Origin: Rhizobiaceae bacterium
Lineage (GTDB): Bacteria > Pseudomonadota > Alphaproteobacteria > Rhizobiales > Rhizobiaceae
Assembly: GCA_023953905.1 (NCBI GenBank)
Contig: JAMLJA010000002.1
Location: 124,001 to 188,000 of the forward strand
DNA: 64,000 bases
Direction of reading: 5' to 3'
Under the pieces are notes generated by a model. The model worked only from the letters and a program-made list of their open reading frames with translations, ran no database searches and was not told the origin of the DNA. Both the position numbers and the translations under genes were made by a program. Of the stretch, positions 8,172 through 17,035 are shown piece by piece (positions within the stretch are counted from its first letter, which is position 1; every line of letters begins with the position of its first letter).

Positions 8172-8900
8172 ATGCCTGCTCCTGACGCCGCTTTGCCATC
8201 AGCCGTTGATGGTTTGACCCGGCGCGCCACTTTGCTCGGACTGGGCGCAACGGCTCTGACCGCAGCGGGATGCAGCAATACGATCGACGTACCGTCGCTC
8301 GATCTCGATTATTCCTCGACCGGCTCGGTCCGGCCGCAGATCAGCATCGACGCCGCCGTTACTCGTCCCGAACTCATGTACGCATCGCTCACGGACGACG
8401 GGTTTCAGGTTCCGGAGGTGCCGTTCAAGAAAATCGACCCGAAATGGCGCCGTCAGGTGGTGGTCGACCCGACTGGCGAGGCACCGGGTACCATTGTCGT
8501 CCGGTCGCAGGAGCGTTTTCTTTATCTCGTCCAGCCGGGCGGCGATGCCATTCGCTATGGCGTTGGCATTGGCAAGGCGGGTTTCGAGTGGAGCGGAAGG
8601 GCCAACATTCAATATGGTCGCAAATGGCCGACATGGACGCCGCCTCGTGAAATGATCGCGCGTAAGCCGGAACTGGAAAAATGGGCGGGCGGCCAGCCCG
8701 GCGGTCTGGAAAACCCTCTGGGAGCACGCGCGCTCTACATCTTCCAGAACGGTCAGGACACGGGATACCGCGTCCACGGTTCGCCGGAATGGTGGTCGAT
8801 AGGACAGGCAATGTCCTCTGGGTGTGTACGACTGATCAATCAGGACGTGATAGACCTTTATTCTCGCGTGAACGGCAAGACACCTATCGTCGTCGCTTAG
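8172..8900 (+). CDS. L,D-transpeptidase (YkuD domain), Tat-exported lipoprotein
   Basis: 242-residue periplasmic enzyme that cross-links or anchors peptidoglycan through meso-diaminopimelate. The N-terminus has a twin-arginine motif (TRRATLLGLG) running into a lipobox-like LTAAGC at about residues 26-36, so it appears to be a Tat lipoprotein. The YkuD domain spans about residues 105-240, with RFLYLVQPGG at its start and the catalytic motif HGSPEWWSIG...SSGCVRLINQDV (His, Gly, Ser, Cys, Arg all present). ATG 8172 is chosen over an in-frame TTG at 8157. Confidence 0.9.
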   Translation: MPAPDAALPSAVDGLTRRATLLGLGATALTAAGCSNTIDVPSLDLDYSSTGSVRPQISIDAAVTRPELMYASLTDDGFQVPEVPFKKIDPKWRRQVVVDPTGEAPGTIVVRSQERFLYLVQPGGDAIRYGVGIGKAGFEWSGRANIQYGRKWPTWTPPREMIARKPELEKWAGGQPGGLENPLGARALYIFQNGQDTGYRVHGSPEWWSIGQAMSSGCVRLINQDVIDLYSRVNGKTPIVVA

Positions 8901-8917
8901 ATCGCATTCCCAATCCG

Positions 8918-8951
8918 ACGAGCCACGCTCCAAGCTTCCTTTGGGGCTCGT
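8918..8951 (+). terminator. Possible terminator hairpin after the L,D-transpeptidase gene
   Basis: Perfect 7-bp arms ACGAGCC (8918-8924) and GGCTCGT (8945-8951) with a 20-base loop lie 18 bp after the stop codon. No clear T-run follows, so this is a weak call. Confidence 0.3.
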
Positions 8952-9034
8952 GACCTATTAGTATCCCCTTTGATCAGCGCCCGCTGGCTCAAACCGCGCG
9001 GCAAAAGCCTGGCGTGTATTTCGGGGAGCTCAAG

Positions 9035-10201
9035 ATGCCCAAGACCTTCGTGATCGCACAAGGCGGTGGCCCCACGGCAGTCATAAACCAGACAATGGTC
9101 GGGGCTGCACTGGAGGCACGCAAGCGCTATCCGAAAGCCCGCGTGCTGGGCGCGCTGCACGGGGTACGCGGCATTCGCGACGGCCAGTTCGTCGAGTTGC
9201 ACAAGGTCTCGAAGGGCGATCTGAAGCGCATAGCGGCCACGCCAAGCGCCGCGCTTGGCTCCACGCGCGACAAGCCAGATGCTGCCTATACCGCGCAAGT
9301 GCTGGATGGCTTGAAAAAGGTGAAGGCTGATGTCTTCATCAACATCGGCGGAAATGACACCTCTGGAACGCAACAGATTCTCACGGACGCGGCCGGTGGT
9401 TCCATGATCTTCATGCACGCGCCCAAGACGATCGACAATGATCTGATGGAGAACGACCATACGCCGGGCTTCATCTCGGCGGCGGAGTTTGTGGCCGGCG
9501 CCTTCAAGAGCGTCGACCTCGATTTCCGCGCGTTGCCAGGCATTTATGTAGGCATTGTGATGGGACGCCATGCAGGTTTTCTCACGGCCGCATCGGCCGC
9601 ATGGCGCGAAGACAAGGGAGACGGCCCGCATCTGATCTATGTGCCCGAGCGCCCCTTCTCGACCAAGCAGTTCATCGACGACGTCAAGCGGACCATGGCC
9701 AAGCACAAGCGTTGCGTGGTTGCCGTGTCGGAGGGTGTCACCACCGCCGACGGCAAGGCGCTGGTCGAGAGCCTTGTTCCCGCCGACCGGCTTGAACGCG
9801 ACCAACATGGCAATATCAAATTGTCGGGAAGCGATCTGAACCGCGCCTTTGAAATGGCGCTCTCGGAGCGGCTACCTGGCGCCAGGGCTCGCGTCGACGC
9901 ACTTGGCTATATCCCTCGCGGCTATATTGGCGCAATCAACAGGACGGATGCCAAGGAAGCCTTCAAGGCTGGCGCCTATGCCGTCGCGACCGCAGAGAAG
10001 GGGGGCGCGTCGATCGCGTTGAAATGTGAGGACGGCAAGACCGTTCTGAAACGCGTGCCGCTGGCAAATGTAGCGGCCAAGACACGACATATGCCCGACA
10101 ACTTCCTCGACAAGCAGGGAACGCAGCTGGCGAAAAACGGCAAGGCCTATTTCGAACGACTGCTGCCTCGCAGGTTTGAGACCGGCAAGCCATTCGTTTA
10201 A
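9035..10201 (+). CDS. pfp: Pyrophosphate-dependent 6-phosphofructokinase
   Basis: 388-residue cytosolic enzyme interconverting fructose 6-phosphate and fructose 1,6-bisphosphate with pyrophosphate as phosphoryl donor. Motifs: AQGGGPTAVINQT near the start, GGNDTSGTQ (about residue 104) where the Asp after GGN favours PPi over ATP, the substrate-binding PKTIDNDL (about 128), and the GRHAGFLTA segment. Start ATG 9035 has GGGGAG six bases upstream, while the longer frame from 9014 lacks one. It stands alone. Because the step is reversible it can serve glycolysis or gluconeogenesis and save ATP when energy is limiting. Confidence 0.92.
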   Translation: MPKTFVIAQGGGPTAVINQTMVGAALEARKRYPKARVLGALHGVRGIRDGQFVELHKVSKGDLKRIAATPSAALGSTRDKPDAAYTAQVLDGLKKVKADVFINIGGNDTSGTQQILTDAAGGSMIFMHAPKTIDNDLMENDHTPGFISAAEFVAGAFKSVDLDFRALPGIYVGIVMGRHAGFLTAASAAWREDKGDGPHLIYVPERPFSTKQFIDDVKRTMAKHKRCVVAVSEGVTTADGKALVESLVPADRLERDQHGNIKLSGSDLNRAFEMALSERLPGARARVDALGYIPRGYIGAINRTDAKEAFKAGAYAVATAEKGGASIALKCEDGKTVLKRVPLANVAAKTRHMPDNFLDKQGTQLAKNGKAYFERLLPRRFETGKPFV

Positions 10202-10285
10202 CTGGGCAGGTGGCTGCAAAGGCGCAATCTTGCACGATTCCGCTTGTGGCGCGGGTTCTCACGCCAGACCAAGTCAGGCACTCCA

Positions 10286-11155
10286 ATGAAAAAACCGCAG
10301 ACTTGGCGTCATTGGGCCTATCATAACCTTGATATGGCGGCCTGGCATCGTGCGGGCATATCGCCGCTCAATCGCATTATCGTCGTCCTGATCCTCGCTG
10401 CCGTTTGCAGCGCCGTGCTGGAGACCGAGCCGACAATATATGACGGCAACCAGACATTGTTCCGCTTGGTGCAGCTTGCGTTCGCGGGCGTGTTCCTTTT
10501 CGAATACATCGTGCGCGTATGGGCTTCGGCCGAGAACAAGGAGCACGAAAGCGAATGGCAGGCTCGGATGCGCTATGCATCCTCGTTGCCTGCTGTCATC
10601 GATCTCGTCGCACTGGTGACGCTGTTTCTGGCACTTTATGGCGGCGAAGGCGCGCTGCTGCGGCTGTTTCGCCTGATACGTATCTTCATGCTCGCGCGTC
10701 TCGGACGATACTCGACAGCGTTTCAGGCCATCGGCTCGGCGATCAAGGCCCGACGCTACGAACTTATTGCCAGCCTGACCATCGGCATGATGCTGCTGCT
10801 GGTCTCCTCGACGCTACTGTTCCTTGTCGAGGGCCCCTATCAGCCAGAAGACTTCGGCTCCATCCCGCGCGCAATGTGGTGGTCGGTGGCAACGCTCACG
10901 ACCGTGGGCTACGGCGATGTCCATCCCATCACGCCGATTGGCAAGATTCTCGCAGGTATCACGGCGGTCACCGGCATCGGCGTAATCGCGATGCCGACAG
11001 GCATTCTGGCCGCCGCGTTCAGCAATGCAATCCAGAGACAGCACGAGGAAAGGGAACGGCACCGCGCTGAACACAGTCATTCCCCGGTCGAAGTTCGAAC
11101 TGGACCGAAACCGCCGGCGGGAGGTATTGCCCATGGGCGGGATGAGTCGGGGTAG
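10286..11155 (+). CDS. Voltage-gated-type potassium channel (6TM, Kch-like)
   Basis: 289-residue inner-membrane ion channel. It has an S1-S4 voltage-sensor-like domain, with the arginine-rich S4 LLRLFRLIRIFMLARLGRYS at about residues 125-145, then a pore domain with selectivity filter TTVGYGDVHPITP at about 205-217 and an inner helix ending in a charged cytoplasmic tail without an RCK domain. ATG 10286 (MKKPQTW) is preferred to an in-frame start at 10244. Monocistronic. Confidence 0.88.
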   Translation: MKKPQTWRHWAYHNLDMAAWHRAGISPLNRIIVVLILAAVCSAVLETEPTIYDGNQTLFRLVQLAFAGVFLFEYIVRVWASAENKEHESEWQARMRYASSLPAVIDLVALVTLFLALYGGEGALLRLFRLIRIFMLARLGRYSTAFQAIGSAIKARRYELIASLTIGMMLLLVSSTLLFLVEGPYQPEDFGSIPRAMWWSVATLTTVGYGDVHPITPIGKILAGITAVTGIGVIAMPTGILAAAFSNAIQRQHEERERHRAEHSHSPVEVRTGPKPPAGGIAHGRDESG

Positions 11156-11256
11156 AGATTTTTGGGCGAGACGGGATTGCCGTTTCCCTCTGTTCAATTG
11201 CAAAAACACGGGTTAGCCTCTTGAGGCAGGACCTGACTGAGCCATCTTTACCCGGA

Positions 11257-11357
11257 CATAAGAGAACCACCGCTCAAGATTGTTGAGGCGCATTTGCTCC
11301 TCGTTTCTACTGCGGTGTTAGGCCGGATCGTCGCGGCCCCGACGATCCGGTCCTTTT
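11257..11357 (+). ncRNA. Candidate small RNA ending in an intrinsic terminator
   Basis: The 242-bp gap between the converging channel gene and ccoS holds an RNA-like arrangement. A closing stem CACCG (11268-11272)/CGGTG (11313-11317) encloses a hairpin CTCAA-gattg-TTGAG (11273-11287) and an exposed pyrimidine-rich TTTGCTCCTCG that could pair with Shine-Dalgarno sequences. A perfect terminator hairpin follows. Upstream, TTGAGG and ATCTTTA with 17 bp between them could be -35 and -10. The start at about 11257 is inferred from that. Overall form resembles the rhizobial trans-acting small RNAs with anti-Shine-Dalgarno loops, but I cannot assign it to a named family. Confidence 0.42.
11323..11357 (+). 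terminator. Intrinsic terminator
   Basis: Perfect 10-bp stem CCGGATCGTC (11323-11332) / GACGATCCGG (11341-11350) with an 8-base loop, followed by TCCTTTT. It is the clearest rho-independent terminator in the window. It lies 168 bp after the channel gene stop and points toward ccoS, so it ends either the channel transcript or the candidate small RNA. Confidence 0.75.
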
Positions 11358-11397
11358 CAATCGGGAACCGTATCCGTCTTTGGCTGGCCTCAAGTCG

Positions 11398-11571
11398 TCA
11401 TTCCGGTTTCGGTGGCCGCTTCAGGTCATCCCACTCATCATCGATGAGAATGCGCTCCGCAGCGCCATCGAGGTCGTCATACTGGCCGCTTCTGAGCGAC
11501 CAAAGGAAGGCGACGAGGGCCGCCCCCCCGAGAAAAAGCGCGACCGGTATGAGATAGACCAGCGTCGTCAC
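11398..11571 (-). CDS. ccoS: cbb3-type cytochrome oxidase assembly protein CcoS/FixS
   Basis: 57-residue inner-membrane protein with one helix (LVYLIPVALFLGGAALVAF) followed by WSLRSGQYDDLDGAAERIL, the family signature, and an acidic tail. It starts with GTG at 11571 that overlaps the stop of ccoI by 4 bp (GTGA). CcoS is required for insertion of haem/copper cofactors into the cbb3 oxidase. It is the last gene of the fixGHIS operon. Confidence 0.9.
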   Translation of the reverse strand: MTTLVYLIPVALFLGGAALVAFLWSLRSGQYDDLDGAAERILIDDEWDDLKRPPKPE

Positions 11572-13799
11572 GGCATCGCCTCGCGAAGCGACAGCGATGC
11601 CAGGGCGGCTTCACGGCGGACGGGGCCAGCGAGCCGAAGGGCATTGCCGATAACGAGCAGTGACGACCCGGACATGGCAACAGCCGCGATCAGCGGAGTG
11701 ACAAAGCCGAGCACCGCGATCGGAACTGCAATCGCATTATAGGCGACGGCAAGTGCAATATTCTGTTTGACGAGACGGTCGGCTCGGCGCGCGACCGAAA
11801 TGGCAAGGGGTATCGCCGAGAGACTCGCTCGCAGGAAGACGAAGTCGGCGGCATTGCGGCCAATATCGGCAGCTGACCCAGGCGCCATGGACACCTCTGC
11901 CGCCACAAGAGCGGGCGCATCATTGACCCCGTCGCCGACCATTAGCACATTATTCCCATGCTGGCTGAACGAATGAATCTGCTCCACCTTTTCTTGCGGA
12001 AGCAGTTCACACGCGTATCGGTCGATTCCCAAGCGACCTGCAATATCCGCGCATTTGCTCCGGGCATCGCCAGACAGCATGGCGACTGCAAATCCCTCGT
12101 CTTTCAGGCTTGCCACTGTCTCGGCGGCATCGGAGCGAAGCCGGTCATCAAAGTCAAGCCGGGCGGCGATCACCCCGTCACGTGAAAGCACGGTGCCAGC
12201 GGATTGGCCCCCCTCTGCGGCGGCCCAACCTGCGCGGCCGAGCCGCCAGCGGACCCCCTCGAGCACGCCTTCCATGCCGCAACCCGGGACCTCGCGAATG
12301 GATTGCATGGGTCGCGGGCTGCCGCTGCCTTGCACCGCAAGAATGGCTTTGGCGACTGGATGGCGCGAATGAGCGGCGAGTTCACGCGCTATATCCATCT
12401 CTTTCGCGCCGATTTCACCGGCATTCAAGAGGCGCATGTCTCCAGTCGTCAACGTTCCTGTCTTGTCGAACACGATCGTGTCGATTGCGACGAGCCGCTC
12501 CAGCGCTGCCCCATCCTTCAACATGATGCCTGCCTCGAACAATCGCCTCGCGGCCACGACCTGAACGATGGGCACCGCAAGCCCGAGCGCGCAGGGACAG
12601 GTGATGATGAGCACCGCGATCGCAATCGTGATCGCCTTGTGCCAGTCACCATCCCAGGCGAGCCAGCCAAGAAAGCTGGCGAAGGCAGTGAGATGAACGA
12701 CTGGCGCATAGAGCGCCGAAACGCGATCGGAAATGCGCCTGTAGCGCGCACGACCGCCTTCTGCCGCTTCCATCAGCAGGGTCATTTCGGCAAGAAACGA
12801 ACTCGAAGCGGGACGCGTGGCGCGCAGCACCAGCGGGCCTGTGAGATTGAGAACCCCGGCCCTGAGTTCCGCACCCTCGCCAACTGGTTCGGGTGTGCTT
12901 TCCCCATTGGTGATGGAGGCATCGATATCGGACGCACCGCTTTCGACCACACAGTCCACGGGAAGGCGTTCGCCCGCTGCAACCAGAATGCGATCGCCTG
13001 CCTTTAGCTCCGAGACGGGCCGGTAGTCGCGGCGTCCGTCACTACTCTCGACCACCGCGCCGTGCGGCTGCATGCGGGCAAGCCCGGCGACGGCCGAGCG
13101 GGCGCGATTGCGCATCACATGATCCAGTGTGCGGCCGATCAGCAGAAAGAACAGAAGCGACACAGAGGCGTCGAAATAGGCATGTGCGCCATGGGTCAGC
13201 GTTTCAAACAGGCTCAGTGCATAGGCCAGTGAGATGCCGATGGCGATCGGCACATCCATGTTCATCCGGCCATGCCGCAGCGCGCTCCATGCCGAGCGGT
13301 AGTAAAGGCGACCCGCGAAGATGAGGGCAGGCAGCGCGATAAGGGCTGAGATCCAGTGGAACAGGTCCCGCGTGGCACCCTCCGCGCCAGACCAGACCGA
13401 CACGGAAAGAAGCATGATGTTGGCGGCCGCAAAACCCGACACGGCAAGCGCGCGAATGAGCTCCGAAAGCGTCCTGTCCTTGCATGCATCTTCGTCAAAC
13501 AGATTGGGCGCATAACCGATGGACGATAGCGTGCCAGCGATTGCGGGCATTGCGCCACGCCACGTCACGGAGACACGGCGGGTCGAGAGATTGACCCGTG
13601 CAGAGGTCACCTCAGGGAGCTTTTTCAGAGCGCGTTCGACGGTCTGGATACATGCCGCGCAATGGACGCCTGGAATGGACAGCTCCAACTGGCTCGTGCC
13701 ATCGCCCAATTGGCGCGCGGCAAGCTGCAGTTCCTCATCGGAGGGCACTGCGCCGGAAACCTGCAGCGCCATGTTCTCGACCGGCGCGCAACAGGTCAT
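11568..13799 (-). CDS. ccoI: Copper-transporting P1B-type ATPase CcoI/FixI
   Basis: 743-residue inner-membrane pump that delivers copper for the CuB site of the cbb3 oxidase. N-terminal heavy-metal domain with GVHCAACIQTVE (about residue 44), eight membrane helices, the metal-selective ITCPCALGLAVP motif, the phosphorylated Asp in DKTGTLTTGD and the hinge MVGDGVNDAPAL. The N-terminus begins MTCCAP, an additional possible copper site. Overlaps fixH by 4 bp and ccoS by 4 bp. Confidence 0.96.
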   Translation of the reverse strand: MTCCAPVENMALQVSGAVPSDEELQLAARQLGDGTSQLELSIPGVHCAACIQTVERALKKLPEVTSARVNLSTRRVSVTWRGAMPAIAGTLSSIGYAPNLFDEDACKDRTLSELIRALAVSGFAAANIMLLSVSVWSGAEGATRDLFHWISALIALPALIFAGRLYYRSAWSALRHGRMNMDVPIAIGISLAYALSLFETLTHGAHAYFDASVSLLFFLLIGRTLDHVMRNRARSAVAGLARMQPHGAVVESSDGRRDYRPVSELKAGDRILVAAGERLPVDCVVESGASDIDASITNGESTPEPVGEGAELRAGVLNLTGPLVLRATRPASSSFLAEMTLLMEAAEGGRARYRRISDRVSALYAPVVHLTAFASFLGWLAWDGDWHKAITIAIAVLIITCPCALGLAVPIVQVVAARRLFEAGIMLKDGAALERLVAIDTIVFDKTGTLTTGDMRLLNAGEIGAKEMDIARELAAHSRHPVAKAILAVQGSGSPRPMQSIREVPGCGMEGVLEGVRWRLGRAGWAAAEGGQSAGTVLSRDGVIAARLDFDDRLRSDAAETVASLKDEGFAVAMLSGDARSKCADIAGRLGIDRYACELLPQEKVEQIHSFSQHGNNVLMVGDGVNDAPALVAAEVSMAPGSAADIGRNAADFVFLRASLSAIPLAISVARRADRLVKQNIALAVAYNAIAVPIAVLGFVTPLIAAVAMSGSSLLVIGNALRLAGPVRREAALASLSLREAMP

Positions 13800-14290
13800 G
13801 ATTTGTTTCCACCCGCCACGTGAATGCGGAAAGTCTCGCGATAGGGATGATCAAGCCCTGCCTCTGCATGGACTTCAACCAGCCACACACCGTCAGCTAC
13901 GGTCCAACCGGATGAATAGACACCGTCCGTGCCAGCCTCCAGCGGCACGACCTTGTCTTCCCTGTCATCAACCGGCCGCATGAATTTGAGCGTCACCGAA
14001 CCCAGTCGCACCGGGCGGTCATTCTGATTGTGCAGCGTGTAGCTTGCTCGACCTTCGCGCACTGAAAGCACGCTCTTCCATCCGAGCGCGGCCTGGTTCC
14101 GCGTCTCTGCCATCTTGGAGTTGAATTCCTGGCTCGCGACATAGGAATTTTCCACGACAAGCCCGGTCCAGCTGGATCGCGCAAACATCGCCATTGTCAC
14201 ATTCACGCCGATGATGACGCCGAAAAAGGCGATCATGACGAGCAGCATGTGCAACCCGGTAAAAGGTGCGGGCTCCTGGCGCGTTCTCAT
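13796..14290 (-). CDS. fixH: FixH/CcoH cbb3 oxidase assembly protein
   Basis: 164-residue bitopic membrane protein: one helix at about residues 12-33 (GLHMLLVMIAFFGVIIGVN), then a periplasmic FixH domain with the family sequence NSYVASQEFN and a terminal GVWLVEVHAE. It assists copper handling and cbb3 assembly together with FixG, FixI and FixS. Overlaps fixG and ccoI by 4 bp each. Confidence 0.94.
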   Translation of the reverse strand: MRTRQEPAPFTGLHMLLVMIAFFGVIIGVNVTMAMFARSSWTGLVVENSYVASQEFNSKMAETRNQAALGWKSVLSVREGRASYTLHNQNDRPVRLGSVTLKFMRPVDDREDKVVPLEAGTDGVYSSGWTVADGVWLVEVHAEAGLDHPYRETFRIHVAGGNKS

Positions 14291-15846
14291 TTCGACTTCC
14301 CCGGCGCTTCAAACGTTGCGTTGTAGACGTCCGATTCGAAGCTCGCCTTGTCTTCAACAACGAAGTTGAAGCCCTGCGACGCAGCTTCGATCCTGTCGGC
14401 AGGTTGTCGGACATAGACCTTGAACGTCTTGGCCCGATCCGGTTCGACCTCGACAGGGAAAGACCGATCTTCCGGATGATCCATGCCCACGACACTCATG
14501 CTGGCTCCTTCAAGCCCTTCCAGAGACACGACAATCGTACGCGGCTCGGGGATCATGTTGAGAAGCTTTACGGTGTACCCATTGCGGATCGAACCATCCG
14601 ACAGTGTGACATATTGCGGATTGCGATCATGAAGCACGTTCACCTGCAGCCGATCGCGGGTGAGAAGGCCGTAAACCATCAAGACCCCCACAAGCAGCCA
14701 CGCGCCGAGATACACCAGAGTCCGCGGCCGCAGGATCTTGCGAAGATGGTAGTGGACGATCCTGTCGTTGAGCCCTCCTGCGGGATCACGAACGAGAGCC
14801 GGTGTGATTGGTGCAGTGCCGCCAGCCGTCGCCACGGCCATATTCTGGTTGTAGTCCCAGAGCGTGGCATAGGATATCAGTCCGCGCTCTTTGCCGACCT
14901 TGTCCATCACACCGTCACATGCGTCGATGCAAAGCGCGCAGGTGATGCACTCGAGTTGCTGCCCGTCGCGAATATCGATGCCCATAGGGCACACCGCGAC
15001 GCAGGCGTTGCAATCCACGCAATCGCCAACTGGCTGCCCTGTCGCGACCGCTTTCTTGGCGTGGCGCGAGCGAGGTTCTCCGCGCCAATCATTGTAGGTC
15101 ACAGTCAGCGAATGCTCGTCCAGCATGGCGGCCTGAATACGGGGCCATGGGCACATGTAGGTACAGACCTGCTCGCGCATCAGGCCACCGAATGTGTAGG
15201 TGGTCGCCGTCAGGATCGCGACAGTGATGTAGGCAACGGGCGCGGCCTGCCCGGTAAAGATGTCGACAAAAAGTTTCGGGGCATCAGCGAAGTAGAAGAC
15301 CCATGCACCACCTGTCGCCACCGCAATCGCGATCCAGATCGCGTGCTTTGCCAGCCGCAGCGCAATCTTGTTCACGCTCCAGCGCGCCTGATCGAGCTTT
15401 ATGCGCGCGTTGCGGTCACCCTCGATCGCCCTCTCGACGACAAGAAAGAGGTCAACCCAAACTGTCTGCGGACAGGTATAGCCACACCACGCACGACCCA
15501 CGCTTGACGTGACAAGGAAAAGCCCGAAGCCCGCCATCACCAGAAGGCCCGCCACAAAGTAAAACTCTTGCGGCCATATCTCGATGAAGAAGAAGTAGAA
15601 GCGCCGGTTGGCGAGATCGACCAGAACCGCCTGATCAGGCGCGAAAGGACCTCTGTCCCAGCGAATCCATGGCGTCAGATAGTAGATGCCAAGGGTGACC
15701 AGCATGACCAGCCACTTGAACTGCCGAAAACGCCCCTGCGCGCGCTTCGGAAATATCTTCTCGCGCTTCGCATAGAGAGGCTGTCGGATGCGGGCAGAAT
15801 TTACCGCGCCGACTTCGAGCCTTTCGACTTCCTGGGTATCAAGCAT
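14287..15846 (-). CDS. fixG: FixG/CcoG membrane polyferredoxin, cbb3 oxidase assembly
   Basis: 519-residue membrane protein with five or six helices, a CGYTCPQTVW motif and a double [4Fe-4S] ferredoxin segment (DCVDCNACVAVCPMGIDI and ECITCALCIDACDG) near residue 260-310, plus a C-terminal immunoglobulin-like domain. CcoG is known to reduce Cu(II) for the assembly pathway. ATG 15846 (MLDTQEVER) is chosen because GGAG lies 8 bases upstream; the frame extends to 15891. First gene of fixGHIS, behind an FNR/FixK box 66 bp upstream. Confidence 0.95.
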   Translation of the reverse strand: MLDTQEVERLEVGAVNSARIRQPLYAKREKIFPKRAQGRFRQFKWLVMLVTLGIYYLTPWIRWDRGPFAPDQAVLVDLANRRFYFFFIEIWPQEFYFVAGLLVMAGFGLFLVTSSVGRAWCGYTCPQTVWVDLFLVVERAIEGDRNARIKLDQARWSVNKIALRLAKHAIWIAIAVATGGAWVFYFADAPKLFVDIFTGQAAPVAYITVAILTATTYTFGGLMREQVCTYMCPWPRIQAAMLDEHSLTVTYNDWRGEPRSRHAKKAVATGQPVGDCVDCNACVAVCPMGIDIRDGQQLECITCALCIDACDGVMDKVGKERGLISYATLWDYNQNMAVATAGGTAPITPALVRDPAGGLNDRIVHYHLRKILRPRTLVYLGAWLLVGVLMVYGLLTRDRLQVNVLHDRNPQYVTLSDGSIRNGYTVKLLNMIPEPRTIVVSLEGLEGASMSVVGMDHPEDRSFPVEVEPDRAKTFKVYVRQPADRIEAASQGFNFVVEDKASFESDVYNATFEAPGKSK

Positions 15847-15911
15847 TTCTGAATCTCCTGCACGGCCGGGACCGTACTGGAAGCTATTCACACGGGTTGG
15901 AGATACCTGCG

Positions 15912-15925
15912 TTGACCTTGGTCAA
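15912..15925. promoter_or_regulatory. FNR/FixK box upstream of fixG
   Basis: TTGACCTTGGTCAA, a symmetric match to the FNR/FixK anaerobox (TTGAC-N4-GTCAA), centred about 72 bp before the fixG start codon. It lies just beyond the fixNOQP terminator, giving fixGHIS its own oxygen-regulated promoter. Confidence 0.82.
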
Positions 15926-15959
15926 ACCGGCAGCGATAGGCTGAATGTGAGCAAAGTGC

Positions 15960-15996
15960 GGCGCGGGCGCAAGCAATGAAGCCTGTCGCCCGCGCC
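15960..15996 (-). terminator. Terminator hairpin after fixNOQP
   Basis: Perfect 10-bp arms GGCGCGGGCG (15960-15969) and CGCCCGCGCC (15987-15996) with a 17-base loop, 12 bp beyond the fixP stop codon on the minus strand. Only a short T-run follows (ACTTTGC), so termination efficiency is uncertain, but the stem is very stable. Confidence 0.55.
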
Positions 15997-16008
15997 ACCG
16001 CCCCCCAC

Positions 16009-16872
16009 CTATTTTCCGCCGCCCAACGAATAGACGTAGGTCGCGAGTTCCTTGACCGACGTCTCCCCAAGTCTCTGCTGCCAGGCCGGCATCACACCAT
16101 GTTTGGGCGCGCGGATCTGACGTTCGATATCAGCTTCCGAGGTGACGTAGAGCGAGATCGCATCTGTCAGGTCAGGAGCTCCGACCTCGGCCATGCCCTT
16201 TCCATCGGCGCCATGACATGAAGCGCAATTCTGGGCAAAGACCGCGCTGCCTGCCTCTGCCTTTTGCGGATCGGCAGGCAATCCAGAAAGCGACGCGGCA
16301 TAGTTCGCCACATTCACGATCTCGGCCGGTTGCAGAATATCCCGGAATGCCGGCATCTCGGAGATATGCGTGTCGGGATCACCCTCAAACCGTACCCCAT
16401 GCGCAATGGTTTTCTGAATGTCGGCGATCGTGCCGCCCCACAGCCATTCGTCGTCATTGAGGTTTGGATACCCAACGGAACCGGTCGCCCCGGACCCATG
16501 GCACTGGACGCAATTGACCTTGAATTTCGCCGCGCCGGCAGCAGCAGCAAAGGTTCGCAGCTTTTCGTCCGCAAGGATTTCCTCAACCGACTTGGATGCC
16601 ACCGCATCGACGTAAGAGGCTTTAGCCGCTTCCGCCGTCGCCAGTTCCGTCTTCACGTCTGCGCGGCTGGAATATCCGAGAACGCCCGAAGTGGCGCTGC
16701 TGATCATTGGCCATGCCGGATAGGCGATCGTGTAGCCGATCGCCCAGACGATCGTTGCGTAGAATGTCCACACCCACCAGCGCGGAAGTGGATTGTTCAA
16801 CTCCTTGATGCCGTCCCACTCGTGACCGGTGGTTGAGACGCCGGAGATTTCATCGACGTGCTTCTCGCTCAT
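16009..16872 (-). CDS. fixP: cbb3-type cytochrome c oxidase subunit III (dihaem c) FixP/CcoP
   Basis: 287-residue membrane-anchored dihaem cytochrome c feeding electrons to the cbb3 oxidase. One N-terminal helix (about 35-57) with the family segment ELNNPLPRWWVWTFY, then two haem c sites, CVQCHGSGATG (about residue 123) and CASCHGADGKGM (about 210), with downstream Met ligand regions. ATG 16872 (MSEKHVDEIS) has AAGGA upstream; a 12-residue longer frame is rejected. It starts 1 bp after the fixQ stop. Confidence 0.95.
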   Translation of the reverse strand: MSEKHVDEISGVSTTGHEWDGIKELNNPLPRWWVWTFYATIVWAIGYTIAYPAWPMISSATSGVLGYSSRADVKTELATAEAAKASYVDAVASKSVEEILADEKLRTFAAAAGAAKFKVNCVQCHGSGATGSVGYPNLNDDEWLWGGTIADIQKTIAHGVRFEGDPDTHISEMPAFRDILQPAEIVNVANYAASLSGLPADPQKAEAGSAVFAQNCASCHGADGKGMAEVGAPDLTDAISLYVTSEADIERQIRAPKHGVMPAWQQRLGETSVKELATYVYSLGGGK

Positions 16873-16873
16873 T

Positions 16874-17026
16874 TCAGTCATCCTTGAGAGGGATTTGCGC
16901 TGCCTCATCGGCGCTGCGACGGCTGCCCGGTCGAAACACGAACAGAACGGCGGCTATGAAGAAGATGGTCATTCCGAGCAGCCCCCAGCTGTCGGCGAAG
17001 TGACGCATCGCGGTATAGGTTTCCAT
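16874..17026 (-). CDS. fixQ: cbb3-type cytochrome c oxidase subunit IV FixQ/CcoQ
   Basis: 50-residue single-helix protein (METYTAMRHFADSWGLLGMT start, helix at about 13-31, then FRPGSRRSADEAAQIPL). It has the usual CcoQ length and the basic residues after the helix. CcoQ stabilises the oxidase, in particular the CcoP contact. It lies 9 bp after fixO with GGAGG upstream of the ATG at 17026. Confidence 0.93.
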   Translation of the reverse strand: METYTAMRHFADSWGLLGMTIFFIAAVLFVFRPGSRRSADEAAQIPLKDD

Positions 17027-17035
17027 CGCGGCCTC

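Noticed and set aside
14266..15507. 413-codon open frame on the plus strand
   Set aside because: Antisense to fixG, whose ferredoxin motifs are unambiguous.
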